Shown here piece by piece: positions 25,060 to 33,814 of a stretch of 64,000 nt of DNA (within the stretch, counting starts at the first letter, position 1; each line of letters opens with the position of its first letter). Origin of the DNA: Phaseolus vulgaris (taxonomy: Eukaryota > Streptophyta > Magnoliopsida > Fabales > Fabaceae); NCBI RefSeq assembly GCF_000499845.2, contig NC_023759.2:35588464-35652463 (forward strand), read 5' to 3'. Both the position numbers and the translations under genes were made by a program. Under the pieces are notes generated by a model, which searched no databases, was not told the DNA's origin, and saw only the letters and a program-made list of their open reading frames with translations.

Positions 25060-25250
25060 AGAAATAAGCAAGTCTCACTTTAATTTTAAACTCTAAACCT
25101 TATACTTGATATAAAATATGAAGCATTTGGGTGATAACCTTTTTGTAAAAGTGTTAGCAATCATAAGATCAGTGTTAATATGTTCTATTGACACTCTATG
25201 TTTTTGAACTTCTTCCTTAACGAGAAAGTATTTCAATTTCATATGCTTAG
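25060..25250 (-). pseudogene. Copia B pol C-terminal fragment (RNase H end)
   Basis: The minus strand from 25250 downward reads KHMKLKYFLVKEEVQKH and IEHINTDLMIANTFTKRLSP, the end of copia RNase H. It continues in frame with 35636-35700 when element A and one copy of its cttag duplication are set aside. It is the 3' part of element B, cut by the insertion of A. Confidence 0.8.
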
Positions 25251-27072
25251 TGTTGAAGATGGTTGCTGCCCCTTCAAGATTGTGTTTGATGAAGACTTGT
25301 ATGTAGTGTTTGATGAAGACTTGTATGTTCTTTTCATGTAATTTTGCTTTGCTTTAAGTATGTCTTAGTTAGTGCTTAGAGGTTGTCTAAGAGTAGCTTT
25401 TTGCTGAGTAACTCACCTCATAACCACTGGCCATGTGTTAAGAACAAGCATAAGTTTTCTAAAACTGTTTTTCACATGCTTTACACAAAAAACACGTTTT
25501 ACTGCATAAAAATAAATCTGTTCCTTTCTAAATAAACAGATTCATTTTCTTCACTGATCCCTTGGCTAAAGTCTTGTAAAAATTTGATTTTGTGCATCAG
25601 GTATTTTGACTAAGTCTTCTTCTTTTCAAAACGACTGAGTTTCAAATAGTTAAACTTCTTCTGTTTTCGTTTTGAAAAATAAATTTGTTCATCTGTAAAT
25701 GAATAGATTCTTTTTTGCCTCTGGTGCCATATCATACTTAAACGTTTTTCAGTTTTATCTCAGCACCAGAATGGTTGACTAAGTCTCCTCACTTAACAGA
25801 TTCTCTAACTGTTTTTTGAAAATAAATCAGTTCATTTTATTTTCAATCTGTTCATTTTATAACAGCTTTAACTGTTTTTTAAAATTTTGTTATAAGCTGG
25901 CTTTCTATAAAATGCAAACTTGTTTTCTGAGTTAAATAACGATTCAAACAGTTCATACATTTGCAAAAAACAAGTTTTAACAGCAGAGAGTTAAGTGTTT
26001 TCAAGGATTAGCATTTGTTCTTCAAAGATTTCAAAAATCACAAAGTGCTTGTTCTTGGTTTGGTTCCAAAAGCTTGGTGTGAGGTGCAGCTACTGTTCTA
26101 GCAATCTTGCCTACTGTTTTAAGGCAGATCTGTGTATCCTCAATCTGGTGTAGTCGTTTCACATCTCTTTCTTGTAATAGTTTAGTTGAACACTCTTCTT
26201 GATAGGTGTTCTTGAAGAGTGGGTGTGTGTGTATGCTGAAATAGGTTTTTTCAGCAAGAGTACCTAAGTTCTTGTAGGTTTCAAGAACAGTGGGAATTGT
26301 ACTTGGTTGTACTGTGTGTTAGTGAATTTCACCTGTTGTTGGTGAAGACTGGATGTAGCTCAGGTTGAGTGAACCAGTATAATTGCTTGTGTTCATTCTC
26401 TTTCTCTCTCTGCAATTTCGTTTCTGCATAATTGATAAAACAGCAAAGAAATAAATCTGTTCTTTCTGGGCACTGTGCATACTGTTCTTGATTTCTGAAA
26501 AAGGTGTTTGAATCTGATAAGAACATATATAATCTGCTAAAAACCATTGGAACAGATTGACTGTGATAGGCTGCTCAAGAAACTGTCAATGCTATTAATT
26601 GAACCTTAAACAATTGCTTAAAGTTGAAGCTTGCTGTTCTGTGATTCATTGCTCTTAATTTCTGGAAAATTTCTTGACATCAAGAAGAACACTCATAGTC
26701 TGTTAAAAGCCACTGGAACAGCTTGTTTGCAAAGGTCACTCAATTAATTAACATACTATCAATTGAACCTTAATCACTTGCTTGAAATTGAAGCTTGCTG
26801 TTTTGTGTTCCACTGTTTTTCAAATCTGATATTTGTGTGTGTGCTGCTGGAAATTCTCACTGCATAATCTTGTGATTAACCTTGCTGAATTAAAAGCGTT
26901 TCAAACAGAAAAACAGTGCTGAAATAAATCTGTTCATTTTCACATAAATCGATTTATTTTCTGAAAAACTGGGTTAAACATTGTTTCTGCGAAGAAGTTT
27001 TAAAAGGTCAATTCACCCCCCCCCCCCCCCCCCCCCCCGCCCTCTTGAACTTTGGCACTATTAAACCCAACA
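25251..27072 (+). repeat. 5' LTR of element A
   Basis: This is a 1,822-bp LTR with a TATA box TATAAAA at 25906-25912 and a run of 23 C near its end (27016-27038). Palindrome-type motif sites lie at about 25525-25562, 25676-25712, 25819-25860, 26446-26462 (one unit only) and 26926-26963. Confidence 0.95.
25906..25912 (+). promoter_or_regulatory. TATA box in the 5' LTR of element A
   Basis: CTATAAAATGC is the best TATA-type box in the LTR and recurs in the 3' LTR. It would put the U3/R border near 25940. Assignment is by sequence only. Confidence 0.55.
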
Positions 27073-27073
27073 A

Positions 27074-27087
27074 TTGGTATCAAGAGC
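27074..27087 (+). promoter_or_regulatory. Primer binding site of element A
   Basis: TTGGTATCAAGAGC, one base inside the LTR, matches the 3' end of initiator tRNA-Met (TGGTATCAGAGC) with one extra A. This is the usual copia primer. Confidence 0.85.
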
Positions 27088-27122
27088 TAGGACTTGTATT
27101 TTAATCAAGTTTGTTTGTAATA

Positions 27123-28787
27123 ATGTCTGAGTTCAATGTGCTTTTTGCTAAAGGTTCTGCTGTTAATAGACCACCTATGTTTAATGGAATGAATTATGCA
27201 TTTTGGAAAGTTAGAATGAGAATTTTTATGGAATCCATTGATGCATTAATTTGGGAAGCTGTGGTCAATGGACCTTATGTGCCAATGCAGGTTGTCAAGG
27301 ATGAACAAGTGGAAAAGCCAAGATCAGAATGGAATGAGACCGAAAGGAGGAAGGCTCAACATGATCTTGTGGCCAAGAACATCATAACCTCTGCATTGAC
27401 AATGGATGAGTTCTTCAGGATATCTCAATGTAAGTCAGCTAAGGAGATGTGGGAAGTCTTAGAAGTGACTCATGAAGGTACTGAAGATGTGAAAAGGTCA
27501 AGGAAACATGCACTCATCCAAGAATATGAGTTGTTTAGAATGCAACCCGAGGAGAGCATTGCTGATGTGCAGAAGAGATTCACCCACATTGTGAATCACC
27601 TCACTGGCTTGGGAAAAGAATTTGACAGAGAGGAGCTCAACACAAAGATATTGAAGTGCCTCAACAGAAGCTGGCAACCAAAGGTGACAGCTATCTCTGA
27701 AAGCCGTGATCTGTCAAAATTGGAAACTGCTGCACTGTTTGGAAAGCTGATGGAGCATGAGCTAGAGCTTAAAAGACTTAAAGAGCAGGAAACAACAGAG
27801 AGAAAACCCAAAGGTCTTGCACTGAAAGCAACTGAATTGGATGAGATCAAGGAAGAAAAAGAAGATGCTGAAGATGATGATACAATCAGCCTTCTTACAA
27901 AAAGATTCAGCAAATTCCTGAGGAAGAAAAGCAAAAATAGGAACCAGCAGAAAAGAAGGTATCCTAAACCCAATGATTTAAATTCCTCTAAATATACTTG
28001 CTTTGGATGTGGCAAAACAGGGCATATCAAAACAGATTGTCCAGACAATCAAACAAGGGACAAATCTGCCAGCAAGAAATTTGAAAGGAACAAAGGAAGA
28101 AGAGCCTACATCTCATGGGAGGAAAATGAAGTATCCTCAACTAGCAGCTCTTCAACAGAAGATGAGGAGAATAATTTGTGCTTCATGATGAAGGATGAAG
28201 AGTCAAGCTCTGAATCAGTAAGTAATTTTTCTGCTGATTCTGATAACTATGATGATTTGCTTGCTGCCTTCAAGGAAACACATGAGGAAGCCAATAGGCT
28301 AGCTGTAATATGCAATAAGCTGCTAAAGGTAAATAATGTGCTTGCACCTAAAGTAAAAACACTTGAGGAAGAATTGCATAAGGCCAAAACAGATTTGGTA
28401 AGCCTTAAACTGACTTGCTTGCATGCCTCTATTAAAAACTGTGAAAACTGCAAAAGATTGGAAAAACAAGTGGAATATTTGCTGAAAACCCTTTCCAATT
28501 TCACCAAGGGAAGAGAAAACCTTGAGTCTCTCATTGGATCACAGAATGCTGTTTTCAATAAGAATGGACTTGGTTATACCCCTGGAAATACAACCAATGT
28601 CAAAAAGCTTTCAAGTTTTTTTGTTCCAGCAAAATCAGTTTTTTCAGCTTTTAACAGTGGCAAAAAGGCATCTCATGTAACCTGTTTTTACTGCATGAAA
28701 TCTGGTCATACATCTAGGTCTTGCATTGCTAGAAGACATCTTGTGCCTAAGAACTTAGCCAAATGGCTACCAAAGAGAAAGTGTTAA
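27123..28787 (+). CDS. gag: Gag of element A
   Basis: The first ATG in frame (27123) gives 554 residues. The N-terminus is the DUF4219-type motif (NRPPMFNGMNYAFWKVRM) followed by a UBN2 Gag domain to about residue 230. A basic region precedes a CCHC knuckle CFGCGKTGHIKTDC near residue 293. A coiled-coil-like Glu/Lys/Leu stretch follows, then a second knuckle CFYCMKSGHTSRSC near residue 520. Gag would form the cytoplasmic virus-like particle and bind element RNA. The frame is uninterrupted, unlike the gag copies in C and D. It ends at TAA 28785-28787, 55 bp before the pol frame opens in another frame. Confidence 0.93.
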   Translation: MSEFNVLFAKGSAVNRPPMFNGMNYAFWKVRMRIFMESIDALIWEAVVNGPYVPMQVVKDEQVEKPRSEWNETERRKAQHDLVAKNIITSALTMDEFFRISQCKSAKEMWEVLEVTHEGTEDVKRSRKHALIQEYELFRMQPEESIADVQKRFTHIVNHLTGLGKEFDREELNTKILKCLNRSWQPKVTAISESRDLSKLETAALFGKLMEHELELKRLKEQETTERKPKGLALKATELDEIKEEKEDAEDDDTISLLTKRFSKFLRKKSKNRNQQKRRYPKPNDLNSSKYTCFGCGKTGHIKTDCPDNQTRDKSASKKFERNKGRRAYISWEENEVSSTSSSSTEDEENNLCFMMKDEESSSESVSNFSADSDNYDDLLAAFKETHEEANRLAVICNKLLKVNNVLAPKVKTLEEELHKAKTDLVSLKLTCLHASIKNCENCKRLEKQVEYLLKTLSNFTKGRENLESLIGSQNAVFNKNGLGYTPGNTTNVKKLSSFFVPAKSVFSAFNSGKKASHVTCFYCMKSGHTSRSCIARRHLVPKNLAKWLPKRKC

Positions 28788-28842
28788 TCTGTGCTGGACC
28801 CTATACTGAAAAGGGTACCATTTGTAAATTTTTTATTCTGTT

Positions 28843-31800
28843 TTGCAGATTGGAAGCAAGAAAAACCAGTGGTACTTGGACAGTGGTTGTTCCAAGCATA
28901 TGACTGGAGATCTTACAAAGTTCACCAGCTTAAAGCTCAAAGCAGAAGGACATGTGACCTATGGTGACAATAACCGAGGGAGAATTTTGGGCAGAGGAAC
29001 TGTTGGAACAGGGAATTCAACAACCATTGAGAATGTGTTGTATGTAGAAGGACTTAAGCATAGTCTTCTCAGCATAAGTCAGCTTTGTGACAAAGGATAC
29101 AAAGTGAATTTTGAGTCAAGTGGCTGCACAATCTCAAGTAATTCATCTAGTAAGGCACTGTTTACTGGTAAGAGAGTGAATAACATTTACTTGTTGAATA
29201 TCATGGAAACTAACTCTTCAAATGAGTGTTTGCTGTCCAGAAGTGATGAGTCTTGGTTGTGGCACAGGAGGTTAGCTCACATACACACAAATCACTTGAA
29301 CAAATTGAAATCTAAAGATTTAGTTTCTGGTTTACCTAACATTAAATTTCAGGATAACAGGCTTTGTGATGCTTGTGTGAAAGGTAAACAAATCAAATCC
29401 TCTTTCAAGTTAAAGGATATTGTCTCTACAAAAAATCCATTGGATGTGTTGCATATGGACTTATTTGGTCCATCTAGAGTTGCTAGCTTGACTGGAAATT
29501 TGTATGCTTTAGTTGTTGTGGATGATTACTCTAGATTTACTTGGACTCTATTTCTTGCACATAAACATGATGCTTATTCTGGTTTTAAGAGATTAGCAAA
29601 AATTCTGCAAAATGAAAATGGTTGCTGCATAAAATCTATTCGAAGTGATCATGGGGGAGAGTTTCAAAATGCTAAGTTTGAGAGGTTCTGTGAGAAGCAT
29701 GGGATAGCTCATACTTTTTCAGCCCCTAGGACACCCCAACAAAATGGTGTAGTTGAAAGGAAAAATAGATCACTAGAGGAACTTGCTAGAACTATGTTAA
29801 ATGAATCTAAGCTTCCTAAGTATTTTTGGGCTGATGCTGTTTATACTACAGGTTATGTCTTAAATAGGACCTTAATAAGACCAATTCTTAAGAAAACCCC
29901 ATATGAATTGTATAAGGGCAGAAAACCTAGTGTAAGTCACCTTAGAGTATTTGGGTGTAAATGTTTTGTATTGAATAATGGCAAAGAAAATCTTGGTAAG
30001 TTTGATGCTAAATCTGATGAAGGTGTGCACATTGGTTATGCTTTGAATGGTCATGCATATAGAGTCTTCAATAAAAGGTTGCTCATAGTAGAAGAATCAA
30101 TGCATGTTGTTTTTGATGAAACTGATCATAGTATATCTAAACCTGGTGATGAACCTGACAGTAATGAATTTAAATCTGTTTTAAATCAAAATGAATCGAT
30201 TCATTTTGATACTGCTGATACACATACTGTACAAGAATCTACTGCAGCTGCAGGTTTGCCAAAAGAGTGGAAAACCCCAAGAGACTTAACCCTTGATAAT
30301 GTCATTGGGAACATTGAGAAAGGAGTGTCAACTAGAAAATCCTTGAACAATTTCTGTGAAGCAATGGCCTTTGTATCTCAAGTTGAACCCAAGAATTTGA
30401 AGGAAGCTCTCAAGGACAGTAACTGGATTTTAGCTATGCAAGAGGAACTGAATCAGTTTGCTCTCAATGAGGTCTGGACTCTTGTTCCTAGAATACCAGA
30501 GATGAATGTAATTGGAACAAAATGGGTATTTAGAAACAAGATGGATGAGCATGGAGTGATCACCAGAAACAAGGCTAGGCTTGTAGCTAAAGGGTACAAT
30601 CAAGAAGAAGGAATAGACTATGATGAGACATATGCACCAGTGGCTCGGTTAGAAGCTGTTAGACTGCTGCTTGCCTTTTCATGCATCAAAGGGTTCAAGC
30701 TATTTCAAATGGACGTGAAAAGTGCCTTTCTAAATGGCTATATAAATGAAGAGGTATTTGTCTTACAACCACCAGGTTTTGAAGACCATCAACATCCAGA
30801 ATATGTGTTCAAACTCCAAAAGGCTCTCTATGGACTCAAGCAAGCTCCTAGGCAATGGTATGAGAGGCTAAGTGATTTTCTCACCTCACAAGGCTATGAC
30901 AGAGGCACATCAGATAAGACCTTGTTCATTAAGAAGAAAGGAGATGACTCAATTCTAGTCCAAGTATATGTGGATGACATCATTTTTGGATCAAACAATG
31001 GAGAATTGTGTGAAGCTTTCGTGAAGGTCATGAAGAGTGAGTTTGAAATGTCAATGATGGGTGAGTTGAACTATTTTCTAGGCTTGCAGGTCAAACAACT
31101 CAAGGATGGCATTTTCCTAAGTCAAGCCAAGTATTGCAAGGATTTGCTGAAGAAATTTGAAATGGACAAGTGTAAACCAATCAGCACACCCTTCTCAACA
31201 AGCTGTCATTTGGATCATGATGAAGCTGGAATTTCTGTTGATGAAACCAAATACAGAGGACTCATAGGATCACTGCTGTATCTTACTGCCAGCAGGCCAG
31301 ATATAATGTTTGCAGTGTGCATGTGTGCAAAATTTCAGTCTGCTCCTAAAGAATCACACTACAATGCTGTCAAAAGGATTTTGAAGTATTTGCAAGGAAC
31401 TAAAGAAGTTGGCTTGTGGTATCCAGGTAACATTTCATTAAGCTTAACTGGGTATTCTGATTCAGATTTTGCAGGTTGCAAAATTGATAGGAAGAGCACA
31501 AGTGGAACCTGTCATTTGCTTGGATCAAGCTTGATCTCATGGCAATGCAAAAAGCAGGCTTGTGTAGCTCTTTCCACTGCTGAAGCAGAATACATTGTAG
31601 CAGGGAGTTGCTGTGCTCAAACTATATGGCTAAGACAACAATTGAATGATTTTGGTATCTTACTTAACCATATACCTCTGCTGTGTGATAATACAAGTGC
31701 AATCAACTTAACCAAAAATCCTGTCATGCATTCAAGAACCAAACACATTGAAATAAGGCATCATTTTCTAAGGGAACACATATCTAATGGAACATGTGAT

Positions 31801-31917
31801 ATTAAGTTCATTGGTACTGATTTACAACTTGCTGATTTGTTCACAAAACCATTAGCCAAAGATAGGTTTAATTTTCTGCTTAATGAATTGGGTATTATAA
31901 ATGTCAATTGTACCTAG
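28843..31917 (+). CDS. pol: Pol of element A: protease, integrase, reverse transcriptase, RNase H
   Basis: The open frame of 1,024 codons has no ATG at its start, so 28843 is only the frame opening. Domains in order are protease with DSG at about codons 13-15, HHCC pre-integrase zinc finger (HRRLAH to CDACVKGK), and integrase with catalytic Asp/Asp/Glu contexts HMDLFGP, RSDHGGEF and NGVVERKN. RT follows with QMDVKSAFLNG and YVDD near codon 709, then RNase H with SDSDFAGC, STAEAEY and CDNTSAIN. All key residues are present and no stop interrupts. Pol is +1 relative to gag, so a frameshift, a splice or separate initiation is needed to express it. A 26-bp perfect palindrome lies in the integrase-RT linker (30185-30210). 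Confidence 0.93.
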   Translation: MQIGSKKNQWYLDSGCSKHMTGDLTKFTSLKLKAEGHVTYGDNNRGRILGRGTVGTGNSTTIENVLYVEGLKHSLLSISQLCDKGYKVNFESSGCTISSNSSSKALFTGKRVNNIYLLNIMETNSSNECLLSRSDESWLWHRRLAHIHTNHLNKLKSKDLVSGLPNIKFQDNRLCDACVKGKQIKSSFKLKDIVSTKNPLDVLHMDLFGPSRVASLTGNLYALVVVDDYSRFTWTLFLAHKHDAYSGFKRLAKILQNENGCCIKSIRSDHGGEFQNAKFERFCEKHGIAHTFSAPRTPQQNGVVERKNRSLEELARTMLNESKLPKYFWADAVYTTGYVLNRTLIRPILKKTPYELYKGRKPSVSHLRVFGCKCFVLNNGKENLGKFDAKSDEGVHIGYALNGHAYRVFNKRLLIVEESMHVVFDETDHSISKPGDEPDSNEFKSVLNQNESIHFDTADTHTVQESTAAAGLPKEWKTPRDLTLDNVIGNIEKGVSTRKSLNNFCEAMAFVSQVEPKNLKEALKDSNWILAMQEELNQFALNEVWTLVPRIPEMNVIGTKWVFRNKMDEHGVITRNKARLVAKGYNQEEGIDYDETYAPVARLEAVRLLLAFSCIKGFKLFQMDVKSAFLNGYINEEVFVLQPPGFEDHQHPEYVFKLQKALYGLKQAPRQWYERLSDFLTSQGYDRGTSDKTLFIKKKGDDSILVQVYVDDIIFGSNNGELCEAFVKVMKSEFEMSMMGELNYFLGLQVKQLKDGIFLSQAKYCKDLLKKFEMDKCKPISTPFSTSCHLDHDEAGISVDETKYRGLIGSLLYLTASRPDIMFAVCMCAKFQSAPKESHYNAVKRILKYLQGTKEVGLWYPGNISLSLTGYSDSDFAGCKIDRKSTSGTCHLLGSSLISWQCKKQACVALSTAEAEYIVAGSCCAQTIWLRQQLNDFGILLNHIPLLCDNTSAINLTKNPVMHSRTKHIEIRHHFLREHISNGTCDIKFIGTDLQLADLFTKPLAKDRFNFLLNELGIINVNCT
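30172..30210 (+). repeat. Palindrome pair inside the element A pol frame
   Basis: A unit near 30172-30184 is followed by a perfect 26-bp palindrome at 30185-30210 with centre AATGAATCGATTCATT. It encodes part of the non-conserved linker between integrase and RT. It is the most symmetrical example of the motif family found in the LTRs of A. Confidence 0.85.
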
Positions 31918-31923
31918 CAGTGA

Positions 31924-31968
31924 AAAATTAAATCTGTTTATTCGCAATTAAATGTGTTTATTTTCTGC
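31924..31968 (+). repeat. Palindrome-type motif pair just after pol of element A
   Basis: Two units of the form AATTAAATCTGTTTATT, spaced about 20 bp, begin within ten bases of the pol stop. Confidence 0.7.
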
Positions 31969-32236
31969 ACTGATACTCATTGATGACTAGGAAAGAGAAA
32001 TTCTGATCTTTGACTGCTTGACTGACTTAGTGGGCATTAACCTCTGTACCTTTGACGGTTTTGGTCATGGTTATGTAACCGATTTGATGGTTTGGGTGCT
32101 CAATAAGAATTTGAGTGTATGCATCGTGACCCTAAAGATTTGGTGCATATTTTCAAAGATTCTCTGCACAAATTCATAAGCATAAAATCTTCATGCATAT
32201 CCACTCATAACTGCCATATCAATCCATTTATTCTGC

Positions 32237-32243
32237 TATAAAT
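32237..32243 (+). promoter_or_regulatory. TATA-like box upstream of the third ORF of element A
   Basis: The sequence CTGCTATAAATC lies 88 bp before the ATG at 32325. Elements C and D have GCTATAAAA at matching positions. It may be an internal promoter; no experimental support is visible. Confidence 0.5.
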
Positions 32244-32324
32244 CTGTGTGAATACTTGCTACCCACATTGGCCATTCTCTTTCTATTCTCACCATTTGAA
32301 ATCAAGAAAAGAATTCAGGTTAAC

Positions 32325-33473
32325 ATGGCTTCGTCTTCAAGACAAAAACAGAAAGGCAAGGGAAAGCAAACCACTTCTCAAGGTGTGTTAGAAGGATGGT
32401 TCGCTGGAAATGAAGAAGGCATCAATGCCTACATTCATGAAACAAGCAGGAAGCAGATCAACATACCCAAGGTGCTGGATTTCAACTGGCTGAAATCTGA
32501 AAAACTGGTAGAAACAAGGACTGTGTTGAAGCACCAGAAACTGAAAAAGATGCTGGAATTAACGGGTAATGTTTATCCTGACTTGGTTAAGGTGTTTTAT
32601 ACTAACCTCACATTGGATGGGAAGAATGTTGTCTCTTATGTGAAAGGGACAAAGATGAAGATCACAAGTGAGGTGTGGAATTCTGTGGCTGGAATAAAAT
32701 ATGCTGGACTGAAAGTAGGGAAAGGAAATACCAGTGGAATTTCAGAATTCAACAAGCTGCAATATTACAAAAGTTGCATGAGGAATCCTACAGAGAGCAT
32801 AAACAGGTTCCATGCAGGGCATTTGAACCTCACTCCACGTCTAGTTGCATACATCATAGCTTGGCAACTGATTCCTAGAGGGACTAACCATGCTGTCTTA
32901 CATGAAGAGGATCTCATTCTCCTATATTGCATCATGAACCAGATTAAGGTAAACTGGGTGTTCATTGTCAATGAACACATGCTCAAGTCAAAAAGGTTGG
33001 CTGATTACAGATTTCCCTATGCTATTCTTGTTTCCAAATTAATTGATTACTTTGGTATTGATGTTACAAATGAGAGAAATGACCCTATCAAAGCTGTAAG
33101 TGAGATTGATACTTCAACTCTCACCAAAATGGGTTTTCACAAAATTGAAAACAAGTGGGTGGTTCTTAAGGAGAAGGACACTCAAGCAGAACATGAGGAT
33201 GAGGATGAAGCTATTCCTATGGATGATGACTCACCTGCTGCCCAATCTGAACATGAGGAAGTTGCTGCAAATGCCATAGTTGCCTATCAAAGTCCAGAAT
33301 ACCGTGGAGAACCAATGTCTATGTTTGAGAGGCAAGTGCTGTACCGTCTTGATGTCATGTCTGCAGAACAAAGGGCACACTTTGAGACTACTCATGCAAG
33401 GTTCCAACACCTTGATCATCAGATTGAAGGAGTTCAGGCACAGCTTGTAGAGCTTTACTACAAGGATCAGTAG
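32325..33473 (+). CDS. Third ORF of element A (plant transposon protein, so-called envelope-like)
   Basis: The ATG at 32325 (MASSSRQKQKGKGKQ) starts 382 residues. The frame is open further upstream, but this ATG fits the homologous ORF of element C best and follows a TATA-like box. The N-terminus is basic. The central globular part (about residues 60-230, with GNVYPDLVKVFYTNL, SYVKGTKMKITSEVW and PRGTNHAVLHEEDL) resembles the domain called putative plant transposon protein. An acidic stretch and a C-terminal coiled-coil-like segment follow. I see no signal peptide, transmembrane segment or fusion-peptide-like stretch, so the common name envelope-like is not supported by features. The function is unknown. 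Confidence 0.85.
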   Translation: MASSSRQKQKGKGKQTTSQGVLEGWFAGNEEGINAYIHETSRKQINIPKVLDFNWLKSEKLVETRTVLKHQKLKKMLELTGNVYPDLVKVFYTNLTLDGKNVVSYVKGTKMKITSEVWNSVAGIKYAGLKVGKGNTSGISEFNKLQYYKSCMRNPTESINRFHAGHLNLTPRLVAYIIAWQLIPRGTNHAVLHEEDLILLYCIMNQIKVNWVFIVNEHMLKSKRLADYRFPYAILVSKLIDYFGIDVTNERNDPIKAVSEIDTSTLTKMGFHKIENKWVVLKEKDTQAEHEDEDEAIPMDDDSPAAQSEHEEVAANAIVAYQSPEYRGEPMSMFERQVLYRLDVMSAEQRAHFETTHARFQHLDHQIEGVQAQLVELYYKDQ

Positions 33474-33617
33474 TTTTCTGTTTTTAATGCTTTCTTTATC
33501 CGTTTTCAAGTTTATGTAATGTTGAACAATTTGGTTTTCTGGTTCTGAACTACTATGGTTATAATTTCTGCCTTATACCCCTGTATTCCCTATGCTTATA
33601 TGCTGTTTGATGAATCC

Positions 33618-33632
33618 AAAGGGGGAGAAAAA
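33618..33632 (+). promoter_or_regulatory. Additional polypurine tract of element A
   Basis: AAAGGGGGAGAAAAA lies about 185 bp upstream of the LTR. Multiple tracts before the 3' LTR are a known Sirevirus trait. Confidence 0.65.
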
Positions 33633-33800
33633 TAGCTCACCATGCTAGGTGATGCTAGCTGAAACAGGGAGTTGATTCTACACCTTTAAACAAATTCTGC
33701 ATGTTATGCAATATTGCTATTTTCTGGTTTAAAATCTGGTGCAGTGCAGGTACTTAAAGCAACAATGCTATGAGGTTAGCTATGGGGATTTGTCTCCATC

Positions 33801-33814
33801 AAACAGGGGGAGAT
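33801..33814 (+). promoter_or_regulatory. Primary polypurine tract of element A
   Basis: AAACAGGGGGAGAT directly abuts the 3' LTR, the position required for plus-strand priming. Confidence 0.8.

Larger units (their letters stand above)
33474..33814 (+). other. 3' untranslated tail of element A
   Basis: No ORF is present. The stretch holds two polypurine-tract contexts (33618-33632 and 33801-33814). The second directly precedes the 3' LTR. Confidence 0.7.

Noticed and set aside
28247..28558. Antisense ORFs within gag and pol of element A
   Set aside because: They oppose long frames with recognised domains and show no domain of their own.
28803..28850. A 34-nt intron between gag and pol of element A
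   Set aside because: It would be far below the usual minimum plant intron size; a longer intron with a donor in gag remains possible and is noted as a finding.
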